This document shows, one piece after another, positions 1-9,203 of a stretch of 64,000 nucleotides of DNA. The notes beneath the pieces are model-generated. The model searched no databases. It saw only the letters and a list, made by a program, of their open reading frames with translations, and had not been told where the DNA came from. This DNA is from Ferruginibacter sp. (lineage in GTDB: Bacteria; Bacteroidota; Bacteroidia; Chitinophagales; Chitinophagaceae): NCBI GenBank assembly GCA_025963635.1, contig JAOQAK010000075.1, positions 1 through 64,000 of the forward strand, read 5' to 3'. The first letter of the stretch is position 1. Every line of letters begins with the position of its first letter. A program made the translations under genes and the position numbers.

Positions 1-1259
1 CGGATATCAAGCTTGGGCCAGGTGTAAAAGAAGCGGGTGGTTTGGCGATCGTAGGTACAGAAAGACATGAAAGCCGTAGGGTAGACAGGCAGTTACGCGG
101 TCGTGCCGGAAGACAGGGAGATCCCGGTAGTACACAATTTTTTGTTAGTCTTGAAGATGACCTGATGCGTATGTTTGGCAGTGAACGCATTGCCTCACTG
201 ATGGACAGGATGGGTTACAAGGAAGGAGAAGTGATTCAGCACGGCATGATCTCCAAATCGATTGAAAGAGCACAGAAAAAAGTTGAAGAAAATAATTTTG
301 GCATTCGTAAGCGCCTGCTGGAATATGATGATGTGATGAACAAACAGCGCAACGTGGTATACAGCAAACGCAATCATGCTTTGTTTGGAGAAAGGCTTGC
401 GCTTGACCTGGACAATGCATTTTATTCAGTTGCGGAAGGCCTGGTGAATTCATTTAAAGAAAGTAATGATCACGAAGGATTTCAGTTGGCGGTGATCCTC
501 AACTTTGGTATTGATACTGCCATTACGCCGGAAGAACTCGAAAAAGGCGTGGTAAATGTAGTAGCCGAAAAGTTATATGAAGAAGGCAAGTCCAATTACA
601 ACCGTAAGGTGCTTGCCATAGCCGAACAAACATTCCCGATCATTAAAAACATTCGCAAGGAGCAGGGCAATCATATTGAAAATGTGGCGGTGCCTTTTAC
701 CGATGGGCGAAAGATCATACAGGCTCTTGCCAATCTCGATAAGACCCTCGCCACTGAAGGTACCGAATTGGCAAATGCTTTAGAGCGCAGCATTACTTTG
801 GCATTGATTGATGATGCGTGGAAAGAACACCTAAGAGCAATGGACGACCTGCGACATAGTGTACAAACTGCAGGATATGAACAAAAGGATCCGCTGGTGA
901 TTTATAAGATAGAAGCCTTTGGTGCATTCAAACAAATGGACGACCAGGTGAACAAGGATATCGTAAGTTTCCTTTGCCATTGTGCCATCCCGATGGAAGA
1001 AACCAGTGCTGCGAAAATTAAAGAAGGCCGTGAACAAAAAACAGATATGAGTAAAATGCGCCAGCGCAAAGAAGAATTTGCGGGGGCGGCATCGGGCAAC
1101 GGCGGACCGGAATACATCAGCAATGAAAATGATTACAACGATCCTTCACCAGCTATTAAACAGGAGCCCATCCGTGTACAGCCAAAGATCGGCAGAAATG
1201 ATGCCTGTCCTTGTGGTAGCGGCAAGAAGTTTAAGAATTGCCACGGGAAAGATGCATAG
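1..1259 (+). CDS. secA: Protein translocase subunit SecA, C-terminal part (5' end outside window)
   Basis: SecA is the cytosolic ATPase motor that drives unfolded preproteins through SecYEG. Only the C-terminal part is here. The frame is open from base 3 ([13 protein letters not shown]), upstream of the TTG-initiated start in the ORF track, so the gene enters from outside the window. Visible are the second nucleotide-binding domain motif [16 protein letters not shown], the helical scaffold/wing region, and the C-terminal SEC-C zinc motif ([13 protein letters not shown]), which binds SecB or ribosomes in other species. The end is intact and followed by a strong terminator. Identity is very secure. 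Confidence 0.97.
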   Translation, partial: DIKLGPGVKEAGGLAIVGTERHESRRVDRQLRGRAGRQGDPGSTQFFVSLEDDLMRMFGSERIASLMDRMGYKEGEVIQHGMISKSIERAQKKVEENNFGIRKRLLEYDDVMNKQRNVVYSKRNHALFGERLALDLDNAFYSVAEGLVNSFKESNDHEGFQLAVILNFGIDTAITPEELEKGVVNVVAEKLYEEGKSNYNRKVLAIAEQTFPIIKNIRKEQGNHIENVAVPFTDGRKIIQALANLDKTLATEGTELANALERSITLALIDDAWKEHLRAMDDLRHSVQTAGYEQKDPLVIYKIEAFGAFKQMDDQVNKDIVSFLCHCAIPMEETSAAKIKEGREQKTDMSKMRQRKEEFAGAASGNGGPEYISNENDYNDPSPAIKQEPIRVQPKIGRNDACPCGSGKKFKNCHGKDA

Positions 1260-1278
1260 ATAATAATTCAACATCATG

Positions 1279-1310
1279 AGGCTAACTTTTAGAAGGGTTA
1301 GCCTTTTTTT
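1279..1310 (+). terminator. Intrinsic terminator of secA
   Basis: Eight-base-pair stem AGGCTAAC / GTTAGCCT with a ten-base loop, followed directly by a T run. It lies 20 bases after the secA stop. Confidence 0.85.
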
Positions 1311-1431
1311 ATTGATTTTATTTGAAAAGCCTTGTACTCCTCCCGATGACGATAGTAATAAATATTGATTTCGAATTGGAATTTGTATTACCTCATTAAA
1401 AAGTTCAAAAGCAAAGTTTCAAATAAGGGCA

Positions 1432-2835
1432 TTAAAACGAAGTTGTTAATTTAGCTCCGAATCGTGGACGAGATAACAGGTAATGTGTGGGATAACTGAT
1501 GTCAAGGTTCATTGACCGGTTGGTCAACAGGAAACTAGTTTCAACTTCCCTGATTATCTTATAACTTATGCTTGCTGTAAAAAAAGGATATAGATAGGTC
1601 GATGACGCGTTGGCTTCAGCTGGACCAGCAGGGAAATTGTCGCTGCTCCGAATGTAATTTAAGTCATACAATATCTTTAAAGAGGTTTTTTGCCCCAAAT
1701 CCCTGTTTAAACTCCCCCGGAGATTTATCGAAAACACATTTTGAAAAATGTACTCCGTATAAACAGCCCACTGGCTGAAAGGAGTATCAAATTTCCGCAG
1801 GGGATACAAATATTCGCCAACTGTATTTCCATACATTTCATACATATCTTTTGCCGGCTTTCGATAGCGTAAATGAAAGTCAAAGTACCTTTCATTAAAA
1901 ATTGATCCGTAATACCTGGCTTCCAGAGTATTCATAAATTTGAAACCGCCTGCAACATACCGATACTCAAAACCCAACACCGATGCGACCTTTTCAGATA
2001 GCGCACTCGACGCCCTGAAAATGGAAAGCTGGTCATCAACAGGCCTGTAGCCAAGCTGGGCGTATATTTTAGCATTAGAAAATTTCTTGTACCCAAATAC
2101 ATTCAAGGTGAAATTATTTTTTAATGTCCACCATGGCTGCTTATTATCATTGAACGAAAAGCCTATTTCAGCACTGTCAGTTCTTCCCAGTTTTCTTTTA
2201 ACCGCTACAGCATAAATGTCATCGATATTTAGTCCAATACCACCATAAAAATCCCCGTAAATACTGTATTCCATCGACCATTTCTTTTTTTCAAAGCTTA
2301 ACTTTAGGCCTTGTGCGTCTACATTATAAATGGTTAATCCTTCGTCCATTTTTTCATTTAAAAACATACCAATTTTAGCCCTATAAACAATATTTCGATT
2401 TGAAATTTTGAAACTGTCCCTTCCTTCAATACTCATTACCGGGTAAAGCAATAAATTATTTTTACTAAAGAGCCCATAGGATGCTCCGCGTTGTTCGGCG
2501 TACAAATCAAGGTTTAATGTTAGTTTGTTGTGATAAGTTGCCGAAGAATTGATTACAATGTAAGTTGCCCCGTGTTTTAATGGATTGTCTGTGAGCGAAT
2601 CAAAATTTAATGCTAAAACCGAAGGGGATCTTAGGTCTTTAATGAATGCAGGCATGGAAACCCGGGAATTATGTTCAAAATTTTGCTGCATCCACATATT
2701 TGCGGACAGCCGGAATTTTATTGGTTTATATAATGAATCCTGGGAAAAAGCGAAAACCTGCGACGAGACAAACAGCGTTAACAAGACGAATGGCCTTATT
2801 CCGGGCATGTACCAGTTATTTAAAATTTTAAGCAT
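1432..2835 (-). CDS. Putative outer-membrane beta-barrel protein, function unknown
   Basis: I do not recognise the family. The 467-residue product has an N-terminal signal peptide (hydrophobic PFVLLTLFVSSQVFA, likely cleaved near residue 30-33). The rest is rich in alternating aromatic/polar segments and ends in Phe, as many barrels do (…GAKLTTSF). No TonB box or OmpA domain is visible. A Wzi-like or porin-like barrel is possible but unproven. An internal ATG at residue 10 could be the true start. The gene stands alone: secA ends convergently on one side and there is a 480-base gap on the other. Confidence 0.6.
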   Translation of the reverse strand: MLKILNNWYMPGIRPFVLLTLFVSSQVFAFSQDSLYKPIKFRLSANMWMQQNFEHNSRVSMPAFIKDLRSPSVLALNFDSLTDNPLKHGATYIVINSSATYHNKLTLNLDLYAEQRGASYGLFSKNNLLLYPVMSIEGRDSFKISNRNIVYRAKIGMFLNEKMDEGLTIYNVDAQGLKLSFEKKKWSMEYSIYGDFYGGIGLNIDDIYAVAVKRKLGRTDSAEIGFSFNDNKQPWWTLKNNFTLNVFGYKKFSNAKIYAQLGYRPVDDQLSIFRASSALSEKVASVLGFEYRYVAGGFKFMNTLEARYYGSIFNERYFDFHLRYRKPAKDMYEMYGNTVGEYLYPLRKFDTPFSQWAVYTEYIFQNVFSINLRGSLNRDLGQKTSLKILYDLNYIRSSDNFPAGPAEANASSTYLYPFFTASISYKIIREVETSFLLTNRSMNLDISYPTHYLLSRPRFGAKLTTSF

Positions 2836-3315
2836 ATCGATAAAACGATTGGTTGGAAAATGCGGGTCGTTACAGGATATTCGGGCCTTCAGGCTGTTGT
2901 GATGTAATTAAATAAAATGGAAATGTGACAAGTGAATGTTTGGGTAGTTTCATAGGAGAAATATTTATCTTTTGCGTGAGTTGAATACTTTGAATCCGGG
3001 TAAGAGTTGTTTTGCTAAAGTAGCGAATACGCTCCAATAAGCTCAATAACAATTTATCAGTCCGGCAGGTTTTCCGGCAGCAGCGCTTTTATACTCTTTA
3101 CAAGCCGATCATTAAAAACACACAATTTCTTTTTTCCGGACTAATCAAACGGTTTTCAATATTTAATAAACTGCAGCCCCTTTGAAGCAAAGGCAAGAAC
3201 ACCAGTGATTAGCATGGCGGCTGCTAAAAATGAAGATTTGCTGAAAAGTTTTCTGTGTATCCGACCTGTGCTATGGTATCCAGTCTTTAAAGGTTGGATA
3301 CTACCATAGCACAGG
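2836..3315. other. Intergenic region, no gene seen
   Basis: 480 bases between two minus-strand genes. I find no supported ORF. Its only clear structure is the long inverted repeat at 3264-3316, at the 3' end of the amidohydrolase gene. It probably also carries the promoter of the 1432-2835 gene, which I could not place. Confidence 0.5.
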
Positions 3316-3316
3316 T
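3264..3316 (-). terminator. Long inverted repeat at the 3' end of the amidohydrolase pair
   Basis: Left arm ACCTGTGCTATGGTATCCA and a right arm that is its reverse complement apart from three extra bases, with a loop of about 12. The right arm touches the stop codon of the 3316-4620 gene. There is no good U tract in either direction, so it may be a terminator, an mRNA-stabilising hairpin or a mobile palindromic repeat. Confidence 0.5.
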
Positions 3317-4620
3317 TATTTTATCGAATATTTATACTTGTATTTTTCGAATAACTGGCTTTGCTTATTATCAAGGTTTAGTTCACGGCCCTGTATAAAC
3401 GCTTTAATTACTTTACTGGTTTTCATATCCAGCAGGTCGCCTTCGCTAATGATGATATTGGCGTCCTTGCCTTTTTCGAGCGAACCCGTTAAACTATCTA
3501 TTCCTAAAATTTTAGCGGCATTCAATGTAATTGCCGTTAGTGCTTCTTCTTTGGTTAAACCGTAGGCAGCCATGGTGCCGGCTTCGAAGGGAAGATTGCG
3601 CTGCTGCCAGTAACCGCTGCCATTGTCCTGGCAAATTGTAAATAAGATACCAGCATTTTGGAGCGCCGCTCCCGTTTTATAAGGCTGGTCCACATCATCA
3701 TCATCTGTGGCAGGCATGCTGTGAGGTTCCGATAGAATCACCGCTACATTATTTTGTTTCAGGATATCAGCAATGATCCAACCTTCGCTTCCGCCAACGA
3801 TCACCAATTTAAAGCCAAACTCTTTGGCAAAATCCATCGCCACCATGATCTCTTTCACAAGGTCGCAATGCACAAAAAAAGATTGGCTCTTATCGAACAG
3901 GCCTCTTACTGCTTCAAATTTCAGGTTTGTCGCGGCATGATTGGTTTCGCTGTTATACGCCTTTGCTTCCCTGAAAAATTTTCTGACCGCTTCAATTTTA
4001 TTTAATCCCTGTTTTACCAGGTCAACCTGTTCAGCACCGGGCCTGCGAAGCGGGTTTGGCCGGTTGATGAGTACCGGCATATTGAAATGAATGCCGTTAT
4101 CGGATTTATATACGGCGTCCTCCCAGTTCCATGCATCCAATTGTACCACCGATGAAGTGCCGCTGATGGTTCCACCTGAAGGCACTATATGGGCCAGTAA
4201 AATCCCATTCGAACGCAGGGTATTAATGACCTTGCTATCCGTATTATAGGCCACCAGTGAACGAATGCTTGGATTGATATCGCCGACCTCCAGGTAATCT
4301 GAGGAAGCACGCACGGAGCTTACCTCAACCAAACCCAAATTGGTACTGGCTGCTATCACACCGGGGTAAACATGTTTGCCCCTGCCATCAATGATAACTG
4401 TGGGTGCAAAAGCATCATAATCACCCACGCCCACAGATGTGATCTTCCCCTTTTCAAATAGGATGTATCCACCTTCAATAACATTACCATTGCCAACATG
4501 AATGGTTGTGTTTCGAATAATCACCGGGTTCGCCTGCGGCGGAGATGGATGCATGTTCTCCTGGGCATTGGCCATCATTGAAACCAGGATCGATAGATAT
4601 ATAAATATTTTTCTCATCAT
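3316..4620 (-). CDS. Exported amidohydrolase-family protein lacking the HxH metal motif
   Basis: 434 residues with a signal peptide (start to …MANAQ, about 20 residues), so periplasmic or surface. It has the amidohydrolase/imidazolonepropionase layout: an N-terminal beta-sandwich strand set (IDGRGKHVYPGVI), a TIM-barrel region, and the C-terminal composite-domain signature (ALTAITLNAAKILGIDSLTGSLEKGKDANIII). After YPGVI, active members have D-x-H-x-H; here the sequence is AASTNLGL, so the first two metal ligands are absent. It lies downstream of, and on the same strand as, the 1007-residue paralogue, 124 bases apart. The pair is probably co-transcribed and may act as partners. The substrate is unknown; it may be a non-catalytic subunit. 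Confidence 0.8.
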   Translation of the reverse strand: MMRKIFIYLSILVSMMANAQENMHPSPPQANPVIIRNTTIHVGNGNVIEGGYILFEKGKITSVGVGDYDAFAPTVIIDGRGKHVYPGVIAASTNLGLVEVSSVRASSDYLEVGDINPSIRSLVAYNTDSKVINTLRSNGILLAHIVPSGGTISGTSSVVQLDAWNWEDAVYKSDNGIHFNMPVLINRPNPLRRPGAEQVDLVKQGLNKIEAVRKFFREAKAYNSETNHAATNLKFEAVRGLFDKSQSFFVHCDLVKEIMVAMDFAKEFGFKLVIVGGSEGWIIADILKQNNVAVILSEPHSMPATDDDDVDQPYKTGAALQNAGILFTICQDNGSGYWQQRNLPFEAGTMAAYGLTKEEALTAITLNAAKILGIDSLTGSLEKGKDANIIISEGDLLDMKTSKVIKAFIQGRELNLDNKQSQLFEKYKYKYSIK

Positions 4621-4661
4621 TTTTTAATTAAAATTATTACCCCCCGAATTTGTGATTTTTG

Positions 4662-4752
4662 CCTGCCGCCAATTGCTTATTGCCTTTTGTCTTTTGCATT
4701 ACCTTTCGCCTTTCGACTTCTACCCTTTACCTTCTGCCTACTGCCTATTGCC
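4662..4752 (-). repeat. Heptad-periodic repeat array (13 degenerate 7-base units)
   Basis: Read on the minus strand from 4752 the DNA divides into 13 seven-base units without a break: GGCAATA, GGCAGTA, GGCAGAA, GGTAAAG, GGTAGAA, GTCGAAA, GGCGAAA, GGTAATG, CAAAAGA, CAAAAGG, CAATAAG, CAATTGG, CGGCAGG. The first unit contains the TAG stop of the 4745-7768 gene, so the array starts exactly at the end of that ORF and fills most of the space to the next gene. Confidence 0.75.
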
Positions 4753-7700
4753 CCAACTTATCCACCGAAACAAACCGCTCCTGTATCCGGTCCCATAAAC
4801 TATTGCCTTCCTGGTGATCTTCTTCACAGTAATTTCTTTGACGGAAAGATGGAGCGGCAGGTGTTGTTTTATCACCACCTTTTTTAGCGCTGATCATTTT
4901 TTGTATCAGTCTTGATCTTTCCCTGCTAATCTCTTCACGAAGTATTTTGTCTTTGTCCCTGTCGAAATAAACAATACCGTCTACGATTGTTTTCTCCGCT
5001 TTCGCATAAATACTCAAAGGATGATCGCTCCACAATACAAGGTCGGCATCCTTACCTACCTTGATACTTCCTGTACGATCTGCTACATGCAGCATTATTG
5101 CGGGGTTCAGGGTTACCATCTTCAATGCATCCTGCTCATCCATATTTGCATACTTAATACTTTTTGCAGCTTCCTGGTTTAGTCTTCTTGCCATTTCAGC
5201 ATCATCGCTGTTGATGGCAACGGTTAAGCCAACTTTCTGCATGATGTAAGCATTCTGCGGAATGGCATCAATCACTTCCATCTTATAACTCCACCAATCA
5301 CCAAATGTAGAGGCGGCCGATCCATGCACCTTCATTTTATCTGCAACTTTATAGCCTTCCAGGATATGCGTAAATGTATTTACTTTGAATTTGAACTTAT
5401 CAGCCACCCTTAGCAATGATGTAATTTCGCTTTGTACATACGAGTGACAGGTAATAAAACGTTTCTTGTTTAAGATTTCAACCAGGGCATCCAGTTCTAG
5501 GTCCCTCCTTTTCCCAGCACCCATTTTTTCATAATCTTTTGCCCTTGTAAATGCATCCATTAACACTTCTTCTACACCCATTCTTGTGTCAGGGAATCTC
5601 GAATTTGCGGGGTTATAGGACCGCTTTACATTTTCTCCTAAGGCGAATTTTATAAAGGGGTCCCAGTTGGCAAACTTCAGCTGCTCTGCATTGGCTCCCC
5701 AGCGCAGCTTTAACAATTGCGTTTGCCCGCCGATGGTATTACAACTTCCATGAAGAATATGGCTGCTGGTAACGCCTCCACTCAGCTGGCGATAAATATC
5801 TACGTCTTCCGGATCAATGACATCCCCGATCCTGGTTTCCGATGTTACACTTTGCGAGCATTCATTGATACTTCCGGTTGCAGCAATATGAGAATGTTCA
5901 TCGATGATACCTGCCGATAAATGTTTGCCGGTGCCATCGATTATTTTTGCAGCCGGGTCGTTGATATTCTTTCCAATGGAAGCGATTTTGCCATTCTTCA
6001 GTAACACATCCGTGTTGGCTAATATCCCATCCTTTTCATTCGTCCATACTGTGGCATTTTTTATTAAAATATTTTCCTGTTTTGGCATTCCCCTGTATCC
6101 ATAACCGTTAAAAGGAAACGTGACAGCACTCTCTATCTTTATTGAGTCATTTCTTTTTCTTCCTGTAGTATCCGGCAATATTTTAAACTCACCTGATTTT
6201 ACCGCCGTCCAGGATACCCATTGTCCGTTGGCAAGCTGCCCGGTGCCGCTCCAAATATCTGCACTCATCACGCCCGTTAACCTGGTGATGGCGCTGCTGT
6301 CCTTCTTATTGCTAAAGTTTAATTTTACCAACAGTTCGTTCATCACCAGGTCTGTTTTAAGAGTGTCCTTCCCAAGTAGTGTGGCAGTAGGTTTTGCAGC
6401 CTCGCCCTTTACCTCCAGCTGGTAAATTTCATTATTGATAACCAGTTTATAAATCCCCCGATTGTCTTTCCATCCATCGTCTTTCACAACATATTGATTC
6501 CCTTGTACCCAGTTTTGCAGAATCACCGTTTTTTCGGCGAAAACGGCGCCGGAGGTGATTAAAAAATTGGCGATCTTTCCCGCATCCAGGCTGCCTATCT
6601 TATCAAACATATTCAACAACACAGCGGGCGTTTTGGTCAGTGCCTCTAAAGCCTTTTGTTCCGTTAAGCCCGCCTGGATGGATTTGCGAAGATTGGTAAA
6701 GAATGCACTGTTTTCCTTCAGCCCATTGGTGGTAAGCGCAAAGTTGATATTGGCCTTTTCGAATGCTGCGGGATTAATCACCGCCATTTCCCAATGTTTC
6801 AGATCGGCGAGTGATACAAACCTCGCATCGGTCGGGTCTTCCACATCCATTGCCTGCGGAAAATTTAAAGGAAGGATAAAAGATGCACCGGTCCCTTTTA
6901 TTTCATTGATCCGCTGGTACTCGTTTCCGCCGCCTTTAATGATAAACTGAACACCAAATTCATCACCGATTTTATCTGCCCGCAGATCACTCCATTTATC
7001 ATTGCTTTCAAATATTTGCGGCAAGCCCTGGTTATTGGTAAATGCCTCCAGTGAAAGATTCACTCCTTCTGTAACAGGCCTCGATTTGTACCATTGTGCA
7101 TCAAGATAATTCTGGCGAAGCAAAGCAATCGCCCCCATTAATGAAGTCGGGTAATCCTGTGTGCTAGTCCCCTTGTCAAATGAATAATTAGCGGAAGCCC
7201 TTTCCTTCAATATCACCTTATTTTCTTTCTCATTGGCCAATGTTACTATAGCCCCCGTGCCTCTTGATATTCCATCCATTTGATGGGTAAGAACGGTTCC
7301 AAAACCAATATTGCGTAAGTCTTTCGCTTTAGACTCATTAACAGCAAAAGATGTAGATATATCCGTTTCAGACCGGATGGCCTGGTTCCAGCTGTAAGCG
7401 CCTTTTGTATTGGAGAGCATTTGGGCAGACCGGCCACCTCCACCTTCATTTTTCAGAGGCTGGGTACCATAATCTGAATACATATCGATGAAAGATGGAT
7501 AAATGTACTTGCCTTTACAATCTATCACCACCGCATCCGTGGGAATTACAATACCAACGCCGGTGCCTTCAATTTTCCCCTTGCGGATCACCATAGATGC
7601 ATTTGGGAGTAGCGTATGTGCATCCTTAATAATGGTAGCATTGATAAATGCATAACAACCTTCCCTCGGATTGGCAATATCATTGACCGGATAAGTAGTT

Positions 7701-7768
7701 TGAGCAGTTAAGGATAGTGAGGTAAAAAGGATTGCAAAAAACACAATCAGCAGCGTGGCTTTTCTCAT
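4745..7768 (-). CDS. Exported tandem amidohydrolase fusion (two amidohydrolase domains)
   Basis: 1007 residues with a signal peptide ending near residue 22 (…SLSLTAQ). There are two amidohydrolase domains in tandem. The N-terminal one (about 30-430) has the family frame (GKYIYPSFIDMYSDYG; LDAGKIANFLI) but no HxH. The C-terminal one (about 570-960) is complete in appearance: IIDEHSHIA near residue 623 supplies HxH, followed by CHSY and FTHI histidines and NSDD as the metal-ligand Asp, then GSIKVGKDADLVLW. The probable role is hydrolysis of a cyclic amide or peptide-like substrate in the periplasm. It is transcribed first, with the shorter metal-less paralogue downstream. Identity of the superfamily is certain; the substrate is unknown. 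Confidence 0.85.
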   Translation of the reverse strand: MRKATLLIVFFAILFTSLSLTAQTTYPVNDIANPREGCYAFINATIIKDAHTLLPNASMVIRKGKIEGTGVGIVIPTDAVVIDCKGKYIYPSFIDMYSDYGTQPLKNEGGGGRSAQMLSNTKGAYSWNQAIRSETDISTSFAVNESKAKDLRNIGFGTVLTHQMDGISRGTGAIVTLANEKENKVILKERASANYSFDKGTSTQDYPTSLMGAIALLRQNYLDAQWYKSRPVTEGVNLSLEAFTNNQGLPQIFESNDKWSDLRADKIGDEFGVQFIIKGGGNEYQRINEIKGTGASFILPLNFPQAMDVEDPTDARFVSLADLKHWEMAVINPAAFEKANINFALTTNGLKENSAFFTNLRKSIQAGLTEQKALEALTKTPAVLLNMFDKIGSLDAGKIANFLITSGAVFAEKTVILQNWVQGNQYVVKDDGWKDNRGIYKLVINNEIYQLEVKGEAAKPTATLLGKDTLKTDLVMNELLVKLNFSNKKDSSAITRLTGVMSADIWSGTGQLANGQWVSWTAVKSGEFKILPDTTGRKRNDSIKIESAVTFPFNGYGYRGMPKQENILIKNATVWTNEKDGILANTDVLLKNGKIASIGKNINDPAAKIIDGTGKHLSAGIIDEHSHIAATGSINECSQSVTSETRIGDVIDPEDVDIYRQLSGGVTSSHILHGSCNTIGGQTQLLKLRWGANAEQLKFANWDPFIKFALGENVKRSYNPANSRFPDTRMGVEEVLMDAFTRAKDYEKMGAGKRRDLELDALVEILNKKRFITCHSYVQSEITSLLRVADKFKFKVNTFTHILEGYKVADKMKVHGSAASTFGDWWSYKMEVIDAIPQNAYIMQKVGLTVAINSDDAEMARRLNQEAAKSIKYANMDEQDALKMVTLNPAIMLHVADRTGSIKVGKDADLVLWSDHPLSIYAKAEKTIVDGIVYFDRDKDKILREEISRERSRLIQKMISAKKGGDKTTPAAPSFRQRNYCEEDHQEGNSLWDRIQERFVSVDKLGQ

Positions 7769-7861
7769 CAGATATTGATTTTGAGGTATTATTTACGAAG
7801 GATAAATATAGCATCATTCAATGAATCACACAATCCGAACTATTTTACGGTTAGTATACAG

Positions 7862-7869
7862 TAATTTTG
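7862..7869 (+). promoter_or_regulatory. Bacteroidetes-type -7 element upstream of deoC
   Basis: TAATTTTG matches TAnnTTTG and ends 17 bases before the deoC ATG, giving a leader of roughly a dozen bases. No clear TTTG -33 box was found. Confidence 0.55.
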
Positions 7870-7886
7870 CGGCATAAAAAACTAAG

Positions 7887-8549
7887 ATGAATATCGCGGA
7901 ATATATCGACCATACGGTTCTAAAACCCACCACAACCATTGCAGATGTTGAGAAACTATCTGCAGAAGCCATTCACTATCAATTTGCGGCCGTGTGTGTA
8001 CCGCCGCTCTTCGTTAAAAAGGCAAAGGAAATGGTGGAAGGCACGCCGGTAAAGGTTGCTACAGTTATTGGATTCCCGTTTGGTTATTCAGCCATCGAGG
8101 CTAAAGTGGCCGAAGTGATACTGGCCATTATTGACGGTGCTGATGAATTGGATGTTGTAATCAACATTAGCGCCATTAAAAACCACGACTGGCAATTTTT
8201 AGCAAACGAGATCAACACGATTTTACCGATCATCCGGGGTAAGAACAAAATAATCAAAATCATTATCGAGTCGGGTATCTTAACAGACGCGGAGATCATC
8301 AAATGTTGCGACCTGTATGGTGCGGCCGGTATTGATTTTATGAAAACCTCTACAGGTTATGCAGAAAAGGGCGCAACCGTGGAAGCTGTACTTTTAATGC
8401 GCAAACATCTTGCAGATACGATCCGGATTAAAGCAAGTGGCGGAATAAAAACTTTTGCTTTTGCCAAACAATTAATTGATGCGGGTGCCGACAGGCTGGG
8501 CTGCAGCAGCAGTATCGCTATCGTAAACGAAGCAACCAGCCAGCATTAA
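7887..8549 (+). CDS. deoC: Deoxyribose-phosphate aldolase
   Basis: DeoC cleaves 2-deoxyribose-5-phosphate to glyceraldehyde-3-phosphate and acetaldehyde in deoxynucleoside salvage (cytosol). The 220-residue length is typical. Visible are the Schiff-base lysine in DFMKTSTGY (Lys153), the second catalytic lysine in IRIKASGGI (Lys182) and the Asp in the ELDVVIN strand (Asp89). The ATG follows closely behind a TAnnTTTG promoter element. The SPOR-domain gene starts 28 bases downstream and is probably co-transcribed. No other deo genes are nearby. Confidence 0.95.
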   Translation: MNIAEYIDHTVLKPTTTIADVEKLSAEAIHYQFAAVCVPPLFVKKAKEMVEGTPVKVATVIGFPFGYSAIEAKVAEVILAIIDGADELDVVINISAIKNHDWQFLANEINTILPIIRGKNKIIKIIIESGILTDAEIIKCCDLYGAAGIDFMKTSTGYAEKGATVEAVLLMRKHLADTIRIKASGGIKTFAFAKQLIDAGADRLGCSSSIAIVNEATSQH

Positions 8550-8577
8550 TGGAACAATTTTTGTCAAATAGTTACCT

Positions 8578-9042
8578 ATGAAAAAAGTATTTTTTGTTGC
8601 AATTCTTTCTTTGTGTACCCGGTCAATACATGCACAAGCCATTACCACCAATGATTCAACCGTTTATTTGGGAAAAGTAACTGTGTTTAAAGATAACCGC
8701 CTGGACATTTTAGCTAAAAAAGAAGCTGAATTCAACGAAGCCATTGCATTGGGGCCCAAATCGGCACGAGGTTACCGCCTGATGGTGTTGAGCACCAGCG
8801 ACCGTGCGCAGGCGATGAATCTTAGAGCCAGACTTTTACAAAAGTTTCCCGAGCAAAAAGTATATATGAGTTTTCAGCCCCCATACATCAAATTGAAATT
8901 CGGTAACTTTTTGGAGCGGGCCGAAGCAGATGAATATAAAAAAGAGATTACTAATAACAGATTAGTTACTACCAATATTTACCTGGTGCCAGAGATCATC
9001 GAAATAAAACCTGATAAGAATAAAGAAAAGGATACCCTATAA
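8578..9042 (+). CDS. Exported SPOR-domain-like protein
   Basis: 154 residues with a signal peptide (MKKVFFVAILSLCTRSIHAQ). The C-terminal half (about 65-140: GYRLMVLSTSDRAQAMNLR… YIKLKFGNFLERAEADEYKKEI) has the SPOR pattern, a fold that binds denuded septal peptidoglycan in characterised members. The region between signal and SPOR is short and there is no membrane anchor, so it should be periplasmic. It follows deoC by 28 bases, but the association looks positional rather than functional. SPOR assignment is by sequence pattern and fairly confident; the cellular role is inferred. Confidence 0.75.
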   Translation: MKKVFFVAILSLCTRSIHAQAITTNDSTVYLGKVTVFKDNRLDILAKKEAEFNEAIALGPKSARGYRLMVLSTSDRAQAMNLRARLLQKFPEQKVYMSFQPPYIKLKFGNFLERAEADEYKKEITNNRLVTTNIYLVPEIIEIKPDKNKEKDTL

Positions 9043-9181
9043 TGGTGGATCGTGAATGGTCAATGGGCAATTGGCAATGTAGAGCCCATATCACTGAAAT
9101 TATTTTGAACTTAAGCAGGCAATATTGAATGTCCATTCGTTAATTTCACCATTCACCATTCACCATTGACGATCCGCCATT
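9041..9181. repeat. MITE-like element with 26-bp imperfect inverted repeats built of heptads
   Basis: The left arm (9041-9066, AATGGTGGATCGTGAATGG…) and the reverse complement of the right arm (9156-9181) agree at 23 of 26 positions. Both arms are strings of seven-base units (TGAATGG, TCAATGG, CGGATCG). The element starts within the TAA stop of the SPOR gene and ends about 20 bases before the next gene. There is no ORF inside. Confidence 0.7.
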
Positions 9182-9203
9182 TACAAAATATAAAACTTAA
9201 CCA

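Noticed and set aside
2836-3262. Minus-strand frame reading …FLAAAMLITGVLAFASKGLQFIKY before 3160
   Set aside because: Membrane-like by chance; no start codon except an internal Met leaving 19 residues.
9041-9181. Insertion sequence
   Set aside because: Inverted arms are present but the interior of 89 bases has no ORF; at most a non-autonomous element.
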